Below are positions 1 through 11,560 of a stretch of DNA of 64,000 bases, piece after piece; the first letter of the stretch is position 1; every line of letters starts with the position of its first letter. The translations under genes and the position numbers were made by a program. The notes beneath the pieces were generated by a model. The model ran no database searches and was not told the DNA's origin. It was given only the letters and a program-made list of their open reading frames with translations. Source of the DNA: Atrichornis clamosus (Eukaryota; Chordata; Aves; Passeriformes; Menuridae); the NCBI GenBank assembly GCA_013400975.1, contig WBMZ01003456.1:62001-126000 (forward strand). Direction: 5' to 3'.

Positions 1-3000
1 TAAGAACAAGACTAAGGATAGCTTTGACTGACAGAAAAGAGGCAATACTCAACATCAATTGTGATGAGTCTAGGTTTGGGAAGGGTTGTGGGATGAGGTA
101 AATGTGAAGATGCAGGCACAGGCAAAAAAGCATGAGCACAGGACCCAAAGCCAAGTTGTCATGTTCACTCTGACACAGGACACTAACTTATGCATTCTGT
201 GATCTTCATTCAGCTTGCTGAGCTATCATACAAGCCTTGGTGCTCTCCTGCACTCTCTCTTCTAGCACGGTCCTTCAGGAAGTTGGATGAATTAAAGCCC
301 TTGTTACCACAAAAGCAAGGCATGACATTTTTCTGTTAGACTTTATAGACTTAAAACTGGCAATGGGGATGAACACCTGCAAAATGTTCAGGAAAATCCT
401 TGTCACATTCTGCAAAATGTTTTATGTCTTTCTGATTTGCTGGCAATCTGAGTAATAAGTCAAGGTCTTCAAAAAATGTGCTATTTGGTTTTCTATTTTC
501 ATTAGAATATATTCACTGAATGATTTTAAAAGGCAAAGAATTTATGGAATGAATACTTGGTAGTTACCTCCCCATATTTTTTCAGTCTTGGAAACCTTTC
601 TTCATATTGAAGAAAAAACCTAATTCATTGCCTTTATTGCACTGTATGAGTTTTTCATCCTTGTTTTTTCTCTATTTAGACTTCTGTGTTTTCAACACTG
701 CCACATGCTTCCTACACTACTGTAGGAATTACTATTTTAAATTACCATTCTAATTTGTAAGTTAAACTATTGTAAATTGCTTTGTTGCTCTGTATGTCAT
801 TTTCTTCTTTAACAACAGGGATGAAGAGGTAGAAGTGGTAGAAAGTGAAGTGAATTAGACCCAGTACAGTAGTGGTAGTACAGGCATTCCTCCATCATTA
901 CTAGTTACAACTTTGGAGAGAAAAATCTCAACATAAAGTTCTATCATTAATAAATTGTATCTAAGAGGGAAATAAGAATGATGATCAGAAGTTTAAGTAG
1001 TTTTGTGAAACTCTAATTTTCCAAAGTAGATTTTTCTAAAATACCATTCAACTGCCTGCTGTTTCTGATTTATTTCCCAAACACCATGGTAGGGACACTT
1101 CTTTGATGGTTGAAGTACTGTTAAGCAGAAAATTATGTCTAGTGGAAATGTCAGACTGAGGGATTGAAGGATACTTGTTTGATTCTGTTTTGCTCTTGGG
1201 AAAGGTCTGGTCCTGTCAAATATGTAAACCAGAAGTGTGATATTCTGTTGAGTTTCTTATTTGAAAACTGTCTTTCATGCCAAAAGGCTGAAGTATACAT
1301 GAATGTCAGAATGCCTCTCTATACAAGAGAAAAAAAGACTCAAAATCATTTGATACACTCAATATAGTAAACTGGTTGATTCTGATTCCTCAAGTTATGG
1401 ACTTGCACCTATTTGCTAATGTATTTGAAGTACATAAGAAACTGATGCTGTCTATATAAGAATGTAATTTCGTATCACCTAGGCAGCTAGCTGGGGAAAG
1501 ATGAATTTTCTAAATCAGATTCTCAGCAGAAGTATTACCAAGTTGGTTTATAGTTCCCAAGATCTTCCATCTCTTATTTTCCATGACCAAAAAAATCTAC
1601 ATAAGATACTTTCTCTGGAGATGTGAGCCTTGTACTACCAGAGGTTTCATCTATCTCTCTATCTTTCTATCATAGTTCTTTGGAAAAAAAACAAATAGAA
1701 AGCCAAACATTAAATCTCTTCTTTAATGTACAAAATGCATAAATGTCTGTATGTTTAATTAACTGTAAGTATGAGACCTCACTGATTTGACAATATATTG
1801 TTCTTTCAGATCAGTATTGGGACCCTAAGCAAAGCAAATATATGAAAATGAAGATATAAAGCAGAGGAAAACTGTAAACAGAGACTGGTACAGACTAATA
1901 TTCTTAGAGATATTGTGATATTTATTCTGTATTGAATGACTTGTTTATTTTACGTAGCCTAATTTCAGAGCTTCACTGGAAGATTTTCATATGGTGGGAA
2001 AAAAGCTGTGAGAAGATTATAAACTGTGGTGAAAGAAGAGATTTCCAAGGAGGGGAAATAAGAAAGGCACTGTAATATCAGGAAAAGGTAATTACTGATT
2101 TTGTGTGTGATCTGATGGGAAATACTTGATGGAAACCTCAGCAACAGGCAGAAATTGATAATGTAAGTTTGAATGTGAAAATATGTCATAATATATTCAT
2201 GAAGGTGAAACACCTCCCACACATTTGCAGTAGTATTAATTACGCCTTCCAAAGCAGAACAATCCCTTATGGGCTCCCAGACATTTAACAGATCATTGTC
2301 AGAGTCAGTTCCACAACTGCCTACTTTTACTGAAGTATTACAAAATAAAACATCAGCTTGGCAATAGATATCTGCAGTGCCAAGGCTAGAAAGGACAATA
2401 GTAAGTGCAAATATAACAAAGAAGCACAATCCCAGAACTAAGAGCGGAACACATTCCCGAACAAAGCATCTTATAGAGTAGCTACAATAGCACTCCCTTC
2501 CCCCAGCTCTCTGCCCTATCCCTTTTGCACTTGTTTTTTTAAATCCATAGCTCAGATGTCCATGTAAAATAATTTAGCCAGTAATACTGATAATTTTGTT
2601 TCCTTAGGTATCCTGAAATGTGTTCCAGTGTACCATTATGAGCCCATCTGCCAATGTCAGTGGCAATGAAGCAGAGCCTTACCTAACCTAGGGAAAGGAC
2701 TTGCTGTGAGAGGGTCAGGAGCAAGGAGCTGAAACCACCCTATAACAAGTCAGTCCCTCTCCAGAGAGTTTTCAAGATGTATTGAGCAGGTAAATGTTGA
2801 AGGAAACAATGGCCTGGAGAAAAAAGTTTAATAAATGGCAAAAAACATCTTGCTTCACAAAGTATTGAAAGATGCAAAATTAAAACTAAGTATGGTCAAC
2901 TTCCATTGGAAATCTGTGACTTTTTAAACCACTGATTAAACTCTAGATACTGTAAATATGTATTTCTGCCATCTTAAAAATGGTTCTAGAAAATGAATCA

Positions 3001-3204
3001 TATTGGCTTTGAATTTTTCAGTGTCTAAACAGTCTGTAATGCTCCATGAATGCCTAAACTACGCAGCTGATTTCTACTTGTTAACTATTCTTTGCCAAGT
3101 TAAAAAAGAAACAACAAAAGAAAAGAAACCCTCCCCACCATTCAGTGCAATGCCCAGGCACTACTTTATCTGTCATTTGGAGGAGAACAGGCTTCTGCCC
3201 CAGC

Positions 3205-3450
3205 AAGCTCGTGCCCTCGTTGCCTTGTTTGGGGAGTGCTGGGCTGGGGATGGCACGGCTGGCAGTGGATGTCGCCCAGAGCTGTGTGTTATGTCCAAGC
3301 AGAGAACAGGCAAACTCCTGCCAGCACTGCAGGTACATGGATCGGATGAAGGGAGGTGATGGCAGGAAGCTGGACAGTCCTCCCAGCTTGGCAGAGACTG
3401 AGTGCCATGTTACAGCTCAGTCTCTACCACCCCGTGAAGTGCGATGCCTG
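3205..3450. other. Local CpG cluster / GC-richer patch
   Basis: About seven CpG dinucleotides fall in roughly 245 bp (for example in CTCGTG, CTCGTT, GCACGG, GTCGCC, ATCGGA, CCCGTG and TGCGAT), while the flanking kilobases are AT-rich and nearly CpG-free. Both strands stay open across much of it, a common side effect of higher GC, and neither translation resembles a known protein. It could be a decayed LTR, a small regulatory element or an old exon. It is too small and too poor in CpG to call a CpG island. Confidence 0.3.
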
Positions 3451-4537
3451 AGACCCACCCTGAGAAATGTGTTTTGGAAGATTGCTGGTGGGTCTTGCCT
3501 CCTTTCAGAAGCATGAATGCTCATGTGTCAACTTACATGGGGTAGACTGTGCTTAAGATAAACCTTCAGAATATATGGCAGGGATATCTCCTAATGATGT
3601 CTGCTATGAAGGAAATACCTATGCAAGCAACACACTTTTTATTTGAAATCTGAGTGACTTGGACATCAACTCAAGAAAATTTTCCCTAAGTTATGTGGTG
3701 CTCCAAATCACAGGTGTTGCATGGATGGTAAAAGTTTTGCTTTCTGGAGGCAGCATGTGTACCTTCTGGTGTTTCAGTTATTGTACGTTTTGTTCATGTG
3801 CGTCCTTGTTAAAATAGACTAAAATGCTTCAAACCTTTGCTTTTACAAAAGAATTTATTGTACAAATGTAGTAAAAATGTAGTAATATCAAATCTCAATA
3901 GTTAATAGCCTTGGGAATACCAAGACACTGTGAAAGATGGGAGTTGAAAAAAAAGTGAGAAAATAATGAAACGATAAAATTGTCAAGTTTTGCTTAGTGA
4001 GTAGCTGTCTTGGCTTTCTACCAAAGCTGTTATTTCTGTGCCTCTGCAGACGGAGGTGACATACACCATGGATCTTACATGTCATCCTGACTAGACTTTG
4101 GAGGAGGCTCTGCACTGATTCATGCCTGTGAGAGACTAGATCTATTTTTATTTCCTTCGGGTAAAATGTAGGGAAACTAATGTGTCTGTGAGAGTCATAG
4201 AGGTCATGTAGCAAGTAAGAAGCATGACACAGTTATTAGTTTGTAATTTTTTTAACCAAAATGTATATCTTGACAGAATGTGCATATGTAGAACTCAAAT
4301 TTCACAGTTACTGGAAATTCAAATGTAGAAATCAATGGAAACTTCAAAGAAAATGCTCCCTCAGAAAACTTATTTTATCAATGAATTAAACCTAAATGGG
4401 TCTGTTCAATTTTAAAATTCAAGTTGCAGGAGAATCTTCCTAAGAGCAAAACAACATGAATGGAGCAGATGTTAAGTTTCCTTGAGAGAGTGCATTAGCT
4501 ATTCTGAAAGATAAATAAAATGTTCTTTCCTTGACAG

Positions 4538-4732
4538 CACTAACTTCCATTTGTGCCATGACTTTCAAGACACAGTGTGATGGAGGTCTGTATCTCAAGC
4601 TGTGGTGCACCTGCAAAAATGGAGCTTATGCCTGTGAAATCAATGAAATACATCAAACTGAGTGGATTGTACCTATTCCAGACCTCAGAAAGTGTGGGCA
4701 CTGTTGGGTGCTATGCCTGGAAGAAAAGGTTG
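4538..4732 (+). other. Candidate cysteine-rich exon (weak)
   Basis: A pyrimidine-rich acceptor (TTCTTTCCTTGACAG, AG at 4536-4537) precedes a 195-bp open segment. A possible donor follows (TTG/GTAATT, GT at 4733-4734), with a second at 4729. With these borders the exon is phase 1-1 and a multiple of three, the arrangement typical of extracellular modules. The frame encodes eight cysteines in about 65 residues, including a WCTCKNGAYACE stretch that recalls the C-x-C-x2-G pattern of small secreted modules, then WIVPIP and CGHCWVLC. I cannot assign it to a family. No neighbouring exon was found on this strand, and splice-like borders are common by chance, so this is a lead and not a gene call. 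Confidence 0.15.
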
Positions 4733-5164
4733 GTAATTTTCTTAACTTAACCTAAAGTCCTTGATCTGGTTTGAGATGTGAAGCAAGACTTGGGGAGATT
4801 AGCTAGAAGACATACTTGAGCAACCATATTAACAGTCTTAACAATGCCAGGTTAACAGAGCTGGGTGACATTTGCAGTTCTACCCAGGATGTACTGATGC
4901 ATCAAGTTCTCTTTAGGCAGCTATGAAAGAGACATGGATCATATGGTGCTTCTTACTCTTCTAGAAGTACATATAGATGGCAGTTCACAGAAGTGTGCAG
5001 AATAGAAGAATAATTTGACAGATTAAAAGGCATCATACAATGCATATATTCTTTTTCAAATGAATAAGCAATGTGATTAGGTGGAAAGAGGGCTAGGTGG
5101 TATTTGAGTTTGTGATGAAGAGCAGAGAGATTTTATTAGCACTTTGATGCAAAGTTACTGAGGA

Positions 5165-5737
5165 GAGACTTGAAAGTGAAGGATGAAAGATTAGAGTCAT
5201 GTCCTGTTTATATTGAAATCCCTAACCATAAACAAGTGGTGTACAGGTGGCAGATTTATAAAGCAAAATTAAAAACAAAAAAAAAAAGAAATTTATTAAA
5301 AGAAATATGTTGATTGGGTTGTTTGAAAAGTGTGGAATGGCTCCTTCAGCAATATAAAAATCTCAAGTGCATACATATGCATGCAACTTTATTTGCCCAG
5401 GTGAAGAGTGAATCGCCTTGTTTATGAAGAAAATAATATTCCTGAATGGAAAATAAATTATGAAATATAGACTGAAGCAAAAGCTGATAGAGGATTAAGT
5501 GGATATTATTTTTCTGTATCCTTTACCTGAATTCAAAGCAATACCTTTTTTTCAATGTAATATGTCTCATCTAGCCATAAGGATGATGGTCTGAATGTTA
5601 ATTACTTTAAAATTTTTATTTAGCATTTGTTTATTTCACAGACAAATTGTGAGTTGATTCTGTTAGACTCTCTAAATAAACAACAAAAGCTAACCTGGAG
5701 CAAGGTCCTGTTCCTCATGCTTTTGTTCTCTCTTTCA
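5165..5737. repeat. Copy A of a 573-bp near-identical tandem duplicate
   Basis: This block is repeated at 5739-6313 with the same order and orientation. I see only three differences: T at 5293 versus G at 5869, A at 5446 versus G at 6022, and an A-run of 11 versus 13 after the AAAAAC at 5271-5276. Copy A ends exactly at the single N (5738) and copy B begins exactly after it. That is the pattern left when the overlapping ends of two contigs are placed side by side instead of merged. No gene is evident inside; it holds AT-rich unique DNA and the A-run. Confidence 0.95.
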
Positions 5738-5738
5738 N
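5738..5738. other. Assembly gap marker (single N)
   Basis: This is the only ambiguous base in the window. It sits exactly between the two copies of the 573/575-bp duplicate. Some assemblers write a minimal one-base gap when adjoining contigs overlap or their gap size is estimated as zero or negative. I infer that this is such a join and not a sequencing ambiguity. Confidence 0.85.
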
Positions 5739-6313
5739 GAGACTTGAAAGTGAAGGATGAAAGATTAGAGTCATGTCCTGTTTATATTGAAATCCCTAAC
5801 CATAAACAAGTGGTGTACAGGTGGCAGATTTATAAAGCAAAATTAAAAACAAAAAAAAAAAAAGAAATGTATTAAAAGAAATATGTTGATTGGGTTGTTT
5901 GAAAAGTGTGGAATGGCTCCTTCAGCAATATAAAAATCTCAAGTGCATACATATGCATGCAACTTTATTTGCCCAGGTGAAGAGTGAATCGCCTTGTTTA
6001 TGAAGAAAATAATATTCCTGAGTGGAAAATAAATTATGAAATATAGACTGAAGCAAAAGCTGATAGAGGATTAAGTGGATATTATTTTTCTGTATCCTTT
6101 ACCTGAATTCAAAGCAATACCTTTTTTTCAATGTAATATGTCTCATCTAGCCATAAGGATGATGGTCTGAATGTTAATTACTTTAAAATTTTTATTTAGC
6201 ATTTGTTTATTTCACAGACAAATTGTGAGTTGATTCTGTTAGACTCTCTAAATAAACAACAAAAGCTAACCTGGAGCAAGGTCCTGTTCCTCATGCTTTT
6301 GTTCTCTCTTTCA
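5739..6313. repeat. Copy B of the tandem duplicate (575 bp)
   Basis: The second copy of 5165-5737 is about 99% identical by eye. After its end (TCTCTCTTTCA at 6303-6313) the sequence runs into unique DNA (TTCTGTTGTG...). The two substitutions and the A-run length difference are what two alleles of one locus would show. Any open frame that crosses 5738 is an artefact of the join. Confidence 0.95.
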
Positions 6314-9300
6314 TTCTGTTGTGTAGTCAACAACAAAGATGGGGGCTGGTGGTGTTTGCTTTGTGTGGGGTTTTTTGGTTTTGAGTTGGGTTTTTTTTTA
6401 AAAAAAAAACCTTTTCTTATCTGGAGATAAAGACAATCCCTAGGAAACAGATGTCTCTTTCACTTCTGTGGGATAGAAGTAAAGGTGACTATGTGGCTGT
6501 GTAACCCCTTCCAGTTTGTTTGAGTCAAAAGCCAGTAGTAGCAGGCAGCTGTCTTTCTGCCTTGCCCTGTGGTCCCTGCTGTGGGAAGATAGAAGGAGAC
6601 ACTGTAAGTCAAGAATTGCCAACACTGTAGGCCTTTAGCAGACTGTAACACACACTGAAGGGCATCATGCAGTACTCTCTGCTCCAAAAACAGCTGTGCA
6701 CACTGCTTCAGTGAGAGGGTAAAACTCCAGGACTGTGCTCAGCAGCTAAAGGTATCTTCCTCCTGAGCAATACAGCCAGTGCATTGAAATTTCTTCATGC
6801 CGTTCACAAGGAATAGTAACAGCATGGAAAATACTACACTAGAGCAGGTAATGTGCCTGAGTGAGTTTATGTGTCTTCTCTGACAAAAATTTTGGAGGAA
6901 ATTCTTCAAGGAAAATCTGAGGGGGAATAAACATTTCTGTCTACCTTTAACCAACATGGCTTGGGTTTATAACTGATTCAAGAGGACTAAAAGAATTTTT
7001 TTAAAAAATAAAGCAATTGCGTTTATCTTTTCTAATATAATAGATTATATTTTCTTGTTTAATAGAGTGATCTCATTAGCTGTACAAGTGTCTAATGCTT
7101 TAGAATTTGCTGCCTTTCATTTCTTTTTCCATTTGTTTTAATCTAGTTATTATAGCTAGACATGAACATGTAACACCCCCTCATTAAAATAAATTTAATG
7201 TTGTGACATAAAGTCACAGAGGTATATAAGTCCCAAGGTAGTGTTCTTCTCAGCTCCTCTGTCATATTGCCAAGATACGAAATAAAAGAACATTCCTCAC
7301 TTACAGTGTTTAGAAGCCTCAGGGTTAACACAAAGAGAAGTCAAAAGAGTTTTTATACTTTTATTCCTATTTTTCACCCTGGAACTCCATGAATAATCCT
7401 AGCACATTGTTTCAGGATACCTGCAGGGGTAAAAATTGTTGTGATTATGATGACAGAGTGGGTTCTTAAATGTTGCTTGGAGAAAGGTCTCTGACAGAGG
7501 TGGTATTTTAATATGGTGGTAAAGTAACCAAACAATAAAAATATACCAAAACCAGAAAGCAAGAAGAAAAAGAAATTTATCCCTTTTTAATCTCTTCAAT
7601 TAAATTTTGTGTCATTAATGTCATTACATGGATCATTTTTGTTACACTTAAAATGCACTTTTAAAATAGTTATGGTAAACTCTGCAAGCAGATTTTTCTT
7701 TCTAATGTTACCACAGGAAAGACCATTCTATTGTGCATCCTATTGTAAGAGAAATGCAAAGCTGAATAGCAGAAATAAATTACTACATAATACGAAGCAT
7801 AATTTCTAGACACCAAGTGTATCCAGAAATACCACTTCCCAGAAGAATGCTCAATCTCAAACATGTCACTGAAGGAAAAAAAGTACATTTGTGTAGTGGC
7901 TGGGCCATGATATTTACCCATGACATTTCCCTGGTAAATTGAGTTGGAATATATTTCCAAAGTAAGGTAGATTTTTGGTTTTGTTTGATGTGTAAACATA
8001 TTGACATAAAACATCTACTGCAGTTTTGAACAAATTTCACGTCCTAGAGTCTGTCTGAGATTAAGGGAAATGAGTTGTACAGAAATTTGCAGCTCCAAAA
8101 TACAGTAAAGGTGCAGAGTTTGGGGCCAGACAAACCGGTTACAAATGCTGGTGAATAGTAAAGGAGATGAAGGACAGATTTTATCATCTTGGGACCTAAA
8201 ATCAAGCTATATCTGCACTGGAAATTAGAAGGACTCATTTCAAATTTGAAAACTGGAAAGGAAAACCTAGATGTTTTAGTGACTAATTGATGCTAGGCCT
8301 TTGTAATTTATTTTTATCATAGGGAAAATTACCATAAAACACTGTCTAGGCAAGGTCCCTGGGAGGATTTGGGACCACACCAAGCAAAACTGTGATCCCA
8401 ACTACAAATAACAGCTTTGCAGATATTCACAAGTTTAAAGTTGATTATAACCTCATCAAAATACAAGAAATTAAATCAAGACTTTAGATTGACTGCCAGA
8501 GCATGCAATTAAATCCCTGAAAATGCTTATGGCAACAGTTTTTCTCATACTCATCTTCCCAGCAGGTGTTATCAAAGAGTGATGGTTTTTCCAAGTTCAT
8601 TTCAAAAAAGGCTGGTTATAACACACATAATGACATGACATACACAAACAGTTCAAACTTTAGATTGTTTGTTTTCAAGGATAGGGCATCTACCTTCTCT
8701 CTTTAGTAAGTTCTCATTAGTCTGAATAACATCATGTCTGACCTTTTGTCCTTTTTTGCTGAAATGTTTAATATTTCCTGGATTTCTACTGGGAGTCTGG
8801 GCAGTTTGAGTTGTCCTGCCTGGAGAAGTAGAAGGGAGGTAGGACAAAGCAGCACACAGTTTGAAATGCTCTGAAGTCTTCATTCAGTCCCAGTTTAGGA
8901 AAGGAAAGTTTTAGAGGTTTGAAACTGATCCTTGACCTGAGTTCAACATGCTAGTCCTCAAAAAAAGAGTACATATCTCTTTCTCTCCCCATTCCCAGCA
9001 GAGTGCCCCATGGTGGAGCTACTCCACCCTGGGTTATTCCAAGCTGGCAGGGTTTGTGTGACATGTTGTGTGATGCTGCAGTTTCAGCTAAACATGGAAA
9101 TAATGTGTTTTATGAGAAGACTGTGAAAAAATATGTTTCTGTAATTTGGCCATGACTAAGAAGAGAATAGTGGTGGTTGCTCTGGCTGCCTGTCCCTCTT
9201 CATCAGTACTGTGGCTTTGTTGTGACCTTCAGCATGACTGTGTGAGGTGGTATCCTACACTTGAGCACAAGAGGTGTCTGTTTGTGCCTCTCCCTCCTCT

Positions 9301-10611
9301 CATGGCATTTGCAGGTGTCTATTCCAGCAGAAGGATCAGACTTGAGCGAATGGAGGCGGCTGCTGGCAGTCCTGGGGAAGCTGCTGTGGCTACTGACCAT
9401 CTCAAAGTGGGCTTCACCATGGAAGCTTCCTAATCCCATCCAGGGACACTGGGTGCACCTCAGTGAGATGTAGCTCTGACTGGGCAACAGCTGTTCATCA
9501 GATCCAAGCACTATTTCCATTCACAAATTCATTTGCAGAGCTCTGTGTTTATGATATTTAAAAAAAAAAATGAATAGCTCAATACACAGAGCAGACACAA
9601 GGTAGCAGTGGCACCATATCTTGCTGGGGTGACCCCTCAATGTGAAGGAGGAAGCCACGAGGCAGCACTGGAGCATCACTTTCCCCTGGGGAGCTGTAAA
9701 GGTGCAAATGGGGCCAAAAACTTCTAACTATTTCCCACTGTGTCATGGGCAAGTTTTGCAACTGAGGTGGAAGCTGTATGCACTGGTATTATTATGATTC
9801 TTCACTAGACATACAAATGAGGCAAATCCCAAAACACTGAGTGCTTGAAGTGTCTTGGCTTTCAGTGGGTTTTTCTTTTTTTAATGGTTGCAAATGTTTC
9901 TGCCTGATGGAACCCTTGGCAGCCCCAAGGAAAGTTGTTTTAAGATCCTTGCAACAAGACTGCAGCCAGAACCTTCAGGATATGCTTTGAGTGTGCTTGT
10001 GCCTATGCATCTCCAACCCAAATCCCACATCAGACATGTTCAGATAAGTTTCAAAAACCTTTGCAGTGACTCATCAGTACTTTCTGTACTTAACAGGATA
10101 GAAATTCAGAGATTTTTTTCTTTAAAAGGCTTATGAAAATCTTTACCTCAGAGCTGAAAGTAGTTAGGAAAAATGTGGAGAACAGCAAACACCTCTGTGC
10201 TGCATTTGTTGATGGAACAAATTCTCCTAATGACTGGAGTTTGAATCAAACCTGGTTACTGAACTAAATATACATTTTGTATTTGTCAAACAGTTTCTGA
10301 TAATGGATGTCTTCATGTTAAATCTCCTAATATTAAACAAAATAGGACAAATACTCCATGGTGAAAATGCAAGGCTTTACTTGAAAACAACAGAGATCAA
10401 CTACTCCAAATGGTAGGCTGCAAATGAGAAAATAATGAAGATACACTTGATAAGGAGTAGACAGAATAACAGTCCTTCTGGACTAAACTGACCACAAGCT
10501 TTTTAAATTTAAATTTAAATGATGGAGAACAACTAATATTAATTTCTTGAATTGTTTAACTCATGATATAAAATAATCATCAAATAAACCAATTCCAGAA
10601 GCTGAGCTGTT
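6314..10611. other. Unique AT-rich DNA, no recognisable gene
   Basis: Nothing recognisable was found. Local oddities are a T9-A10 perfect palindrome at 6389-6411 and a slightly GC-richer patch at 9240-9450 with short open frames on both strands that match no family I know. There is no CR1 sequence, no tRNA-like B-box and no long open frame. Confidence 0.6.
6389..6411. repeat. T9-A10 palindrome (GG-T9-A10-CC)
   Basis: A T9 run is followed directly by an A10 run, flanked by GG and CC, so the two halves are near-perfect reverse complements. This is probably slippage-generated homopolymer. It lies just downstream of the probable assembly join. Confidence 0.8.
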
Positions 10612-10612
10612 G

Positions 10613-10666
10613 AGAAGGGAAAGCAAGCAAGCAAGCAAGAAAGAAAAAAAAGAAAGAAAGGAAGAA
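10613..10666 (+). repeat. Purine tract: (CAAG)n then (GAAA)n microsatellite
   Basis: Four to five CAAG units from about 10622 run into AAGAAAGAAAAAAAAGAAAG and a purine-rich tail, giving a nearly pure R tract. A pyrimidine tract of complementary type lies at 10979-11020. Homopurine mirror tracts of this kind can adopt triplex (H-DNA) structure, but here this is inference. Confidence 0.85.
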
Positions 10667-10978
10667 TTTACAAGAGGATTTTGTACTATTTGAGCTGAAC
10701 TTGTATGCTGCAAACCTATCAAAAAGCCAAAGAGCTGATAGAGCCCAAACACACTTTTGAAAATCATTGGACAATGGAGCATGAGAATTGCCCACATGTT
10801 GCAGCCTGAGCACCCACGCACACAACCTCTGCAGGGCCTGTGCTTTCATGGGCCTCAGCAGGATGCATCTCCCAGTAAATCCACAACAGTAACAAGTCTT
10901 AGTGATTTGTCACTCTTATGCTTTGAAGCACAGGGATTACCTGTATAGACTTTGGCATCAGTTAATGCTTGTGAGCAA

Positions 10979-11020
10979 CTTCTCTCTTTCTTTCATTCTT
11001 TCTCTCTTTCTTTCTTTCTG
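10979..11020 (+). repeat. (CTTT)n-type pyrimidine tract
   Basis: A CTTTCTTTC / TCTCTCTTTC tract of about 41 nt ends in TTTCTGACAG (AG at 11023-11024). As text it would make a strong 3' splice acceptor with a long polypyrimidine run. The sequence after it is not open in any frame I could relate to a protein, so I list it as a microsatellite. Confidence 0.8.
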
Positions 11021-11331
11021 ACAGCTTGATATGAGGTGGTGAGCAGCCCTCACTATTTTGAGAGTGGAGAGAATGACATTCAGAGCAGCACTGCCTTTAT
11101 GTAAAGCTGCCTTTCATCCAAGCTGGGTTTTAGCAAAGCTATATTTTTTAAAAGGTTGCCTGCCAGCTAACACTCATATTTTTATATATAATGCATGCTA
11201 GAAATTCTACATGTTCCCTCCAATTTTAAAAGCAGCTATTTAGTCTGTCAGTAGTCCTGGAACAAGGGATTAAAGAGAAATTGTGTGTGCATATGGGGCT
11301 TATGAAACATGTTTATTAGCAATCCTAATGA

Positions 11332-11560
11332 GTTCTGTCCATGGAACAGGGACAACAACATGGTCTAACCTTGACACTTCAGGATAATGTACAGAGAATT
11401 CAGTCACCAGCCAATTTAGCCTTAACTGTGGCTGCTGATACTTTAATTATTGCTGCTAATTATGGCTTTGCATTATGATTATCAGCCCATGATAAATGGA
11501 ATAAACAGGCCACATTCCCTTTTGTGAATCCTCATGGGGCCATCAGAAGTGAGTAACTTT
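11332..11560 (+). pseudogene. Unrecognised coding-like relic, two internal stops
   Basis: In one plus-strand frame about 50 codons read openly from 11332 (first ATG at 11341) to a TGA at 11482-11484. The frame reopens for a further 22 codons (to a stop near 11551), and then for about 60 more. The composition looks protein-like: NLALTVAADTLIIAANYG is an alanine- and aliphatic-rich stretch, followed after the stop by LSAHDKWNKQATFPFVNPHG. I do not recognise the family. An old retroelement or a retroposed gene are possibilities, and chance is a serious alternative because no homologue can be tested here. Confidence 0.2.

Larger units (their letters stand above)
1..5164. other. Unique AT-rich DNA, no recognisable gene
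   Basis: I recognise no known exon, RNA gene or transposon here. Open frames on both strands are short (the longest about 150 codons) and match no family I know. Two sub-regions stand out and are listed separately: a small CpG-containing, GC-richer patch at about 3205-3450, and a cysteine-rich open segment with plausible splice borders at 4538-4732. The rest is AT-rich with short A and T runs, as expected for vertebrate intergenic or intronic DNA. Confidence 0.6.

Noticed and set aside
5627..5875. Open frame spanning the N at 5738
   Set aside because: It crosses the probable false contig join and includes the ambiguous base; a near-identical start recurs at 6203 in copy B. It is an artefact of the duplication.
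10979..11024. Pyrimidine tract ending in CTGACAG as a splice acceptor
   Set aside because: Downstream sequence is not a plausible exon; the tract is a CTTT microsatellite.
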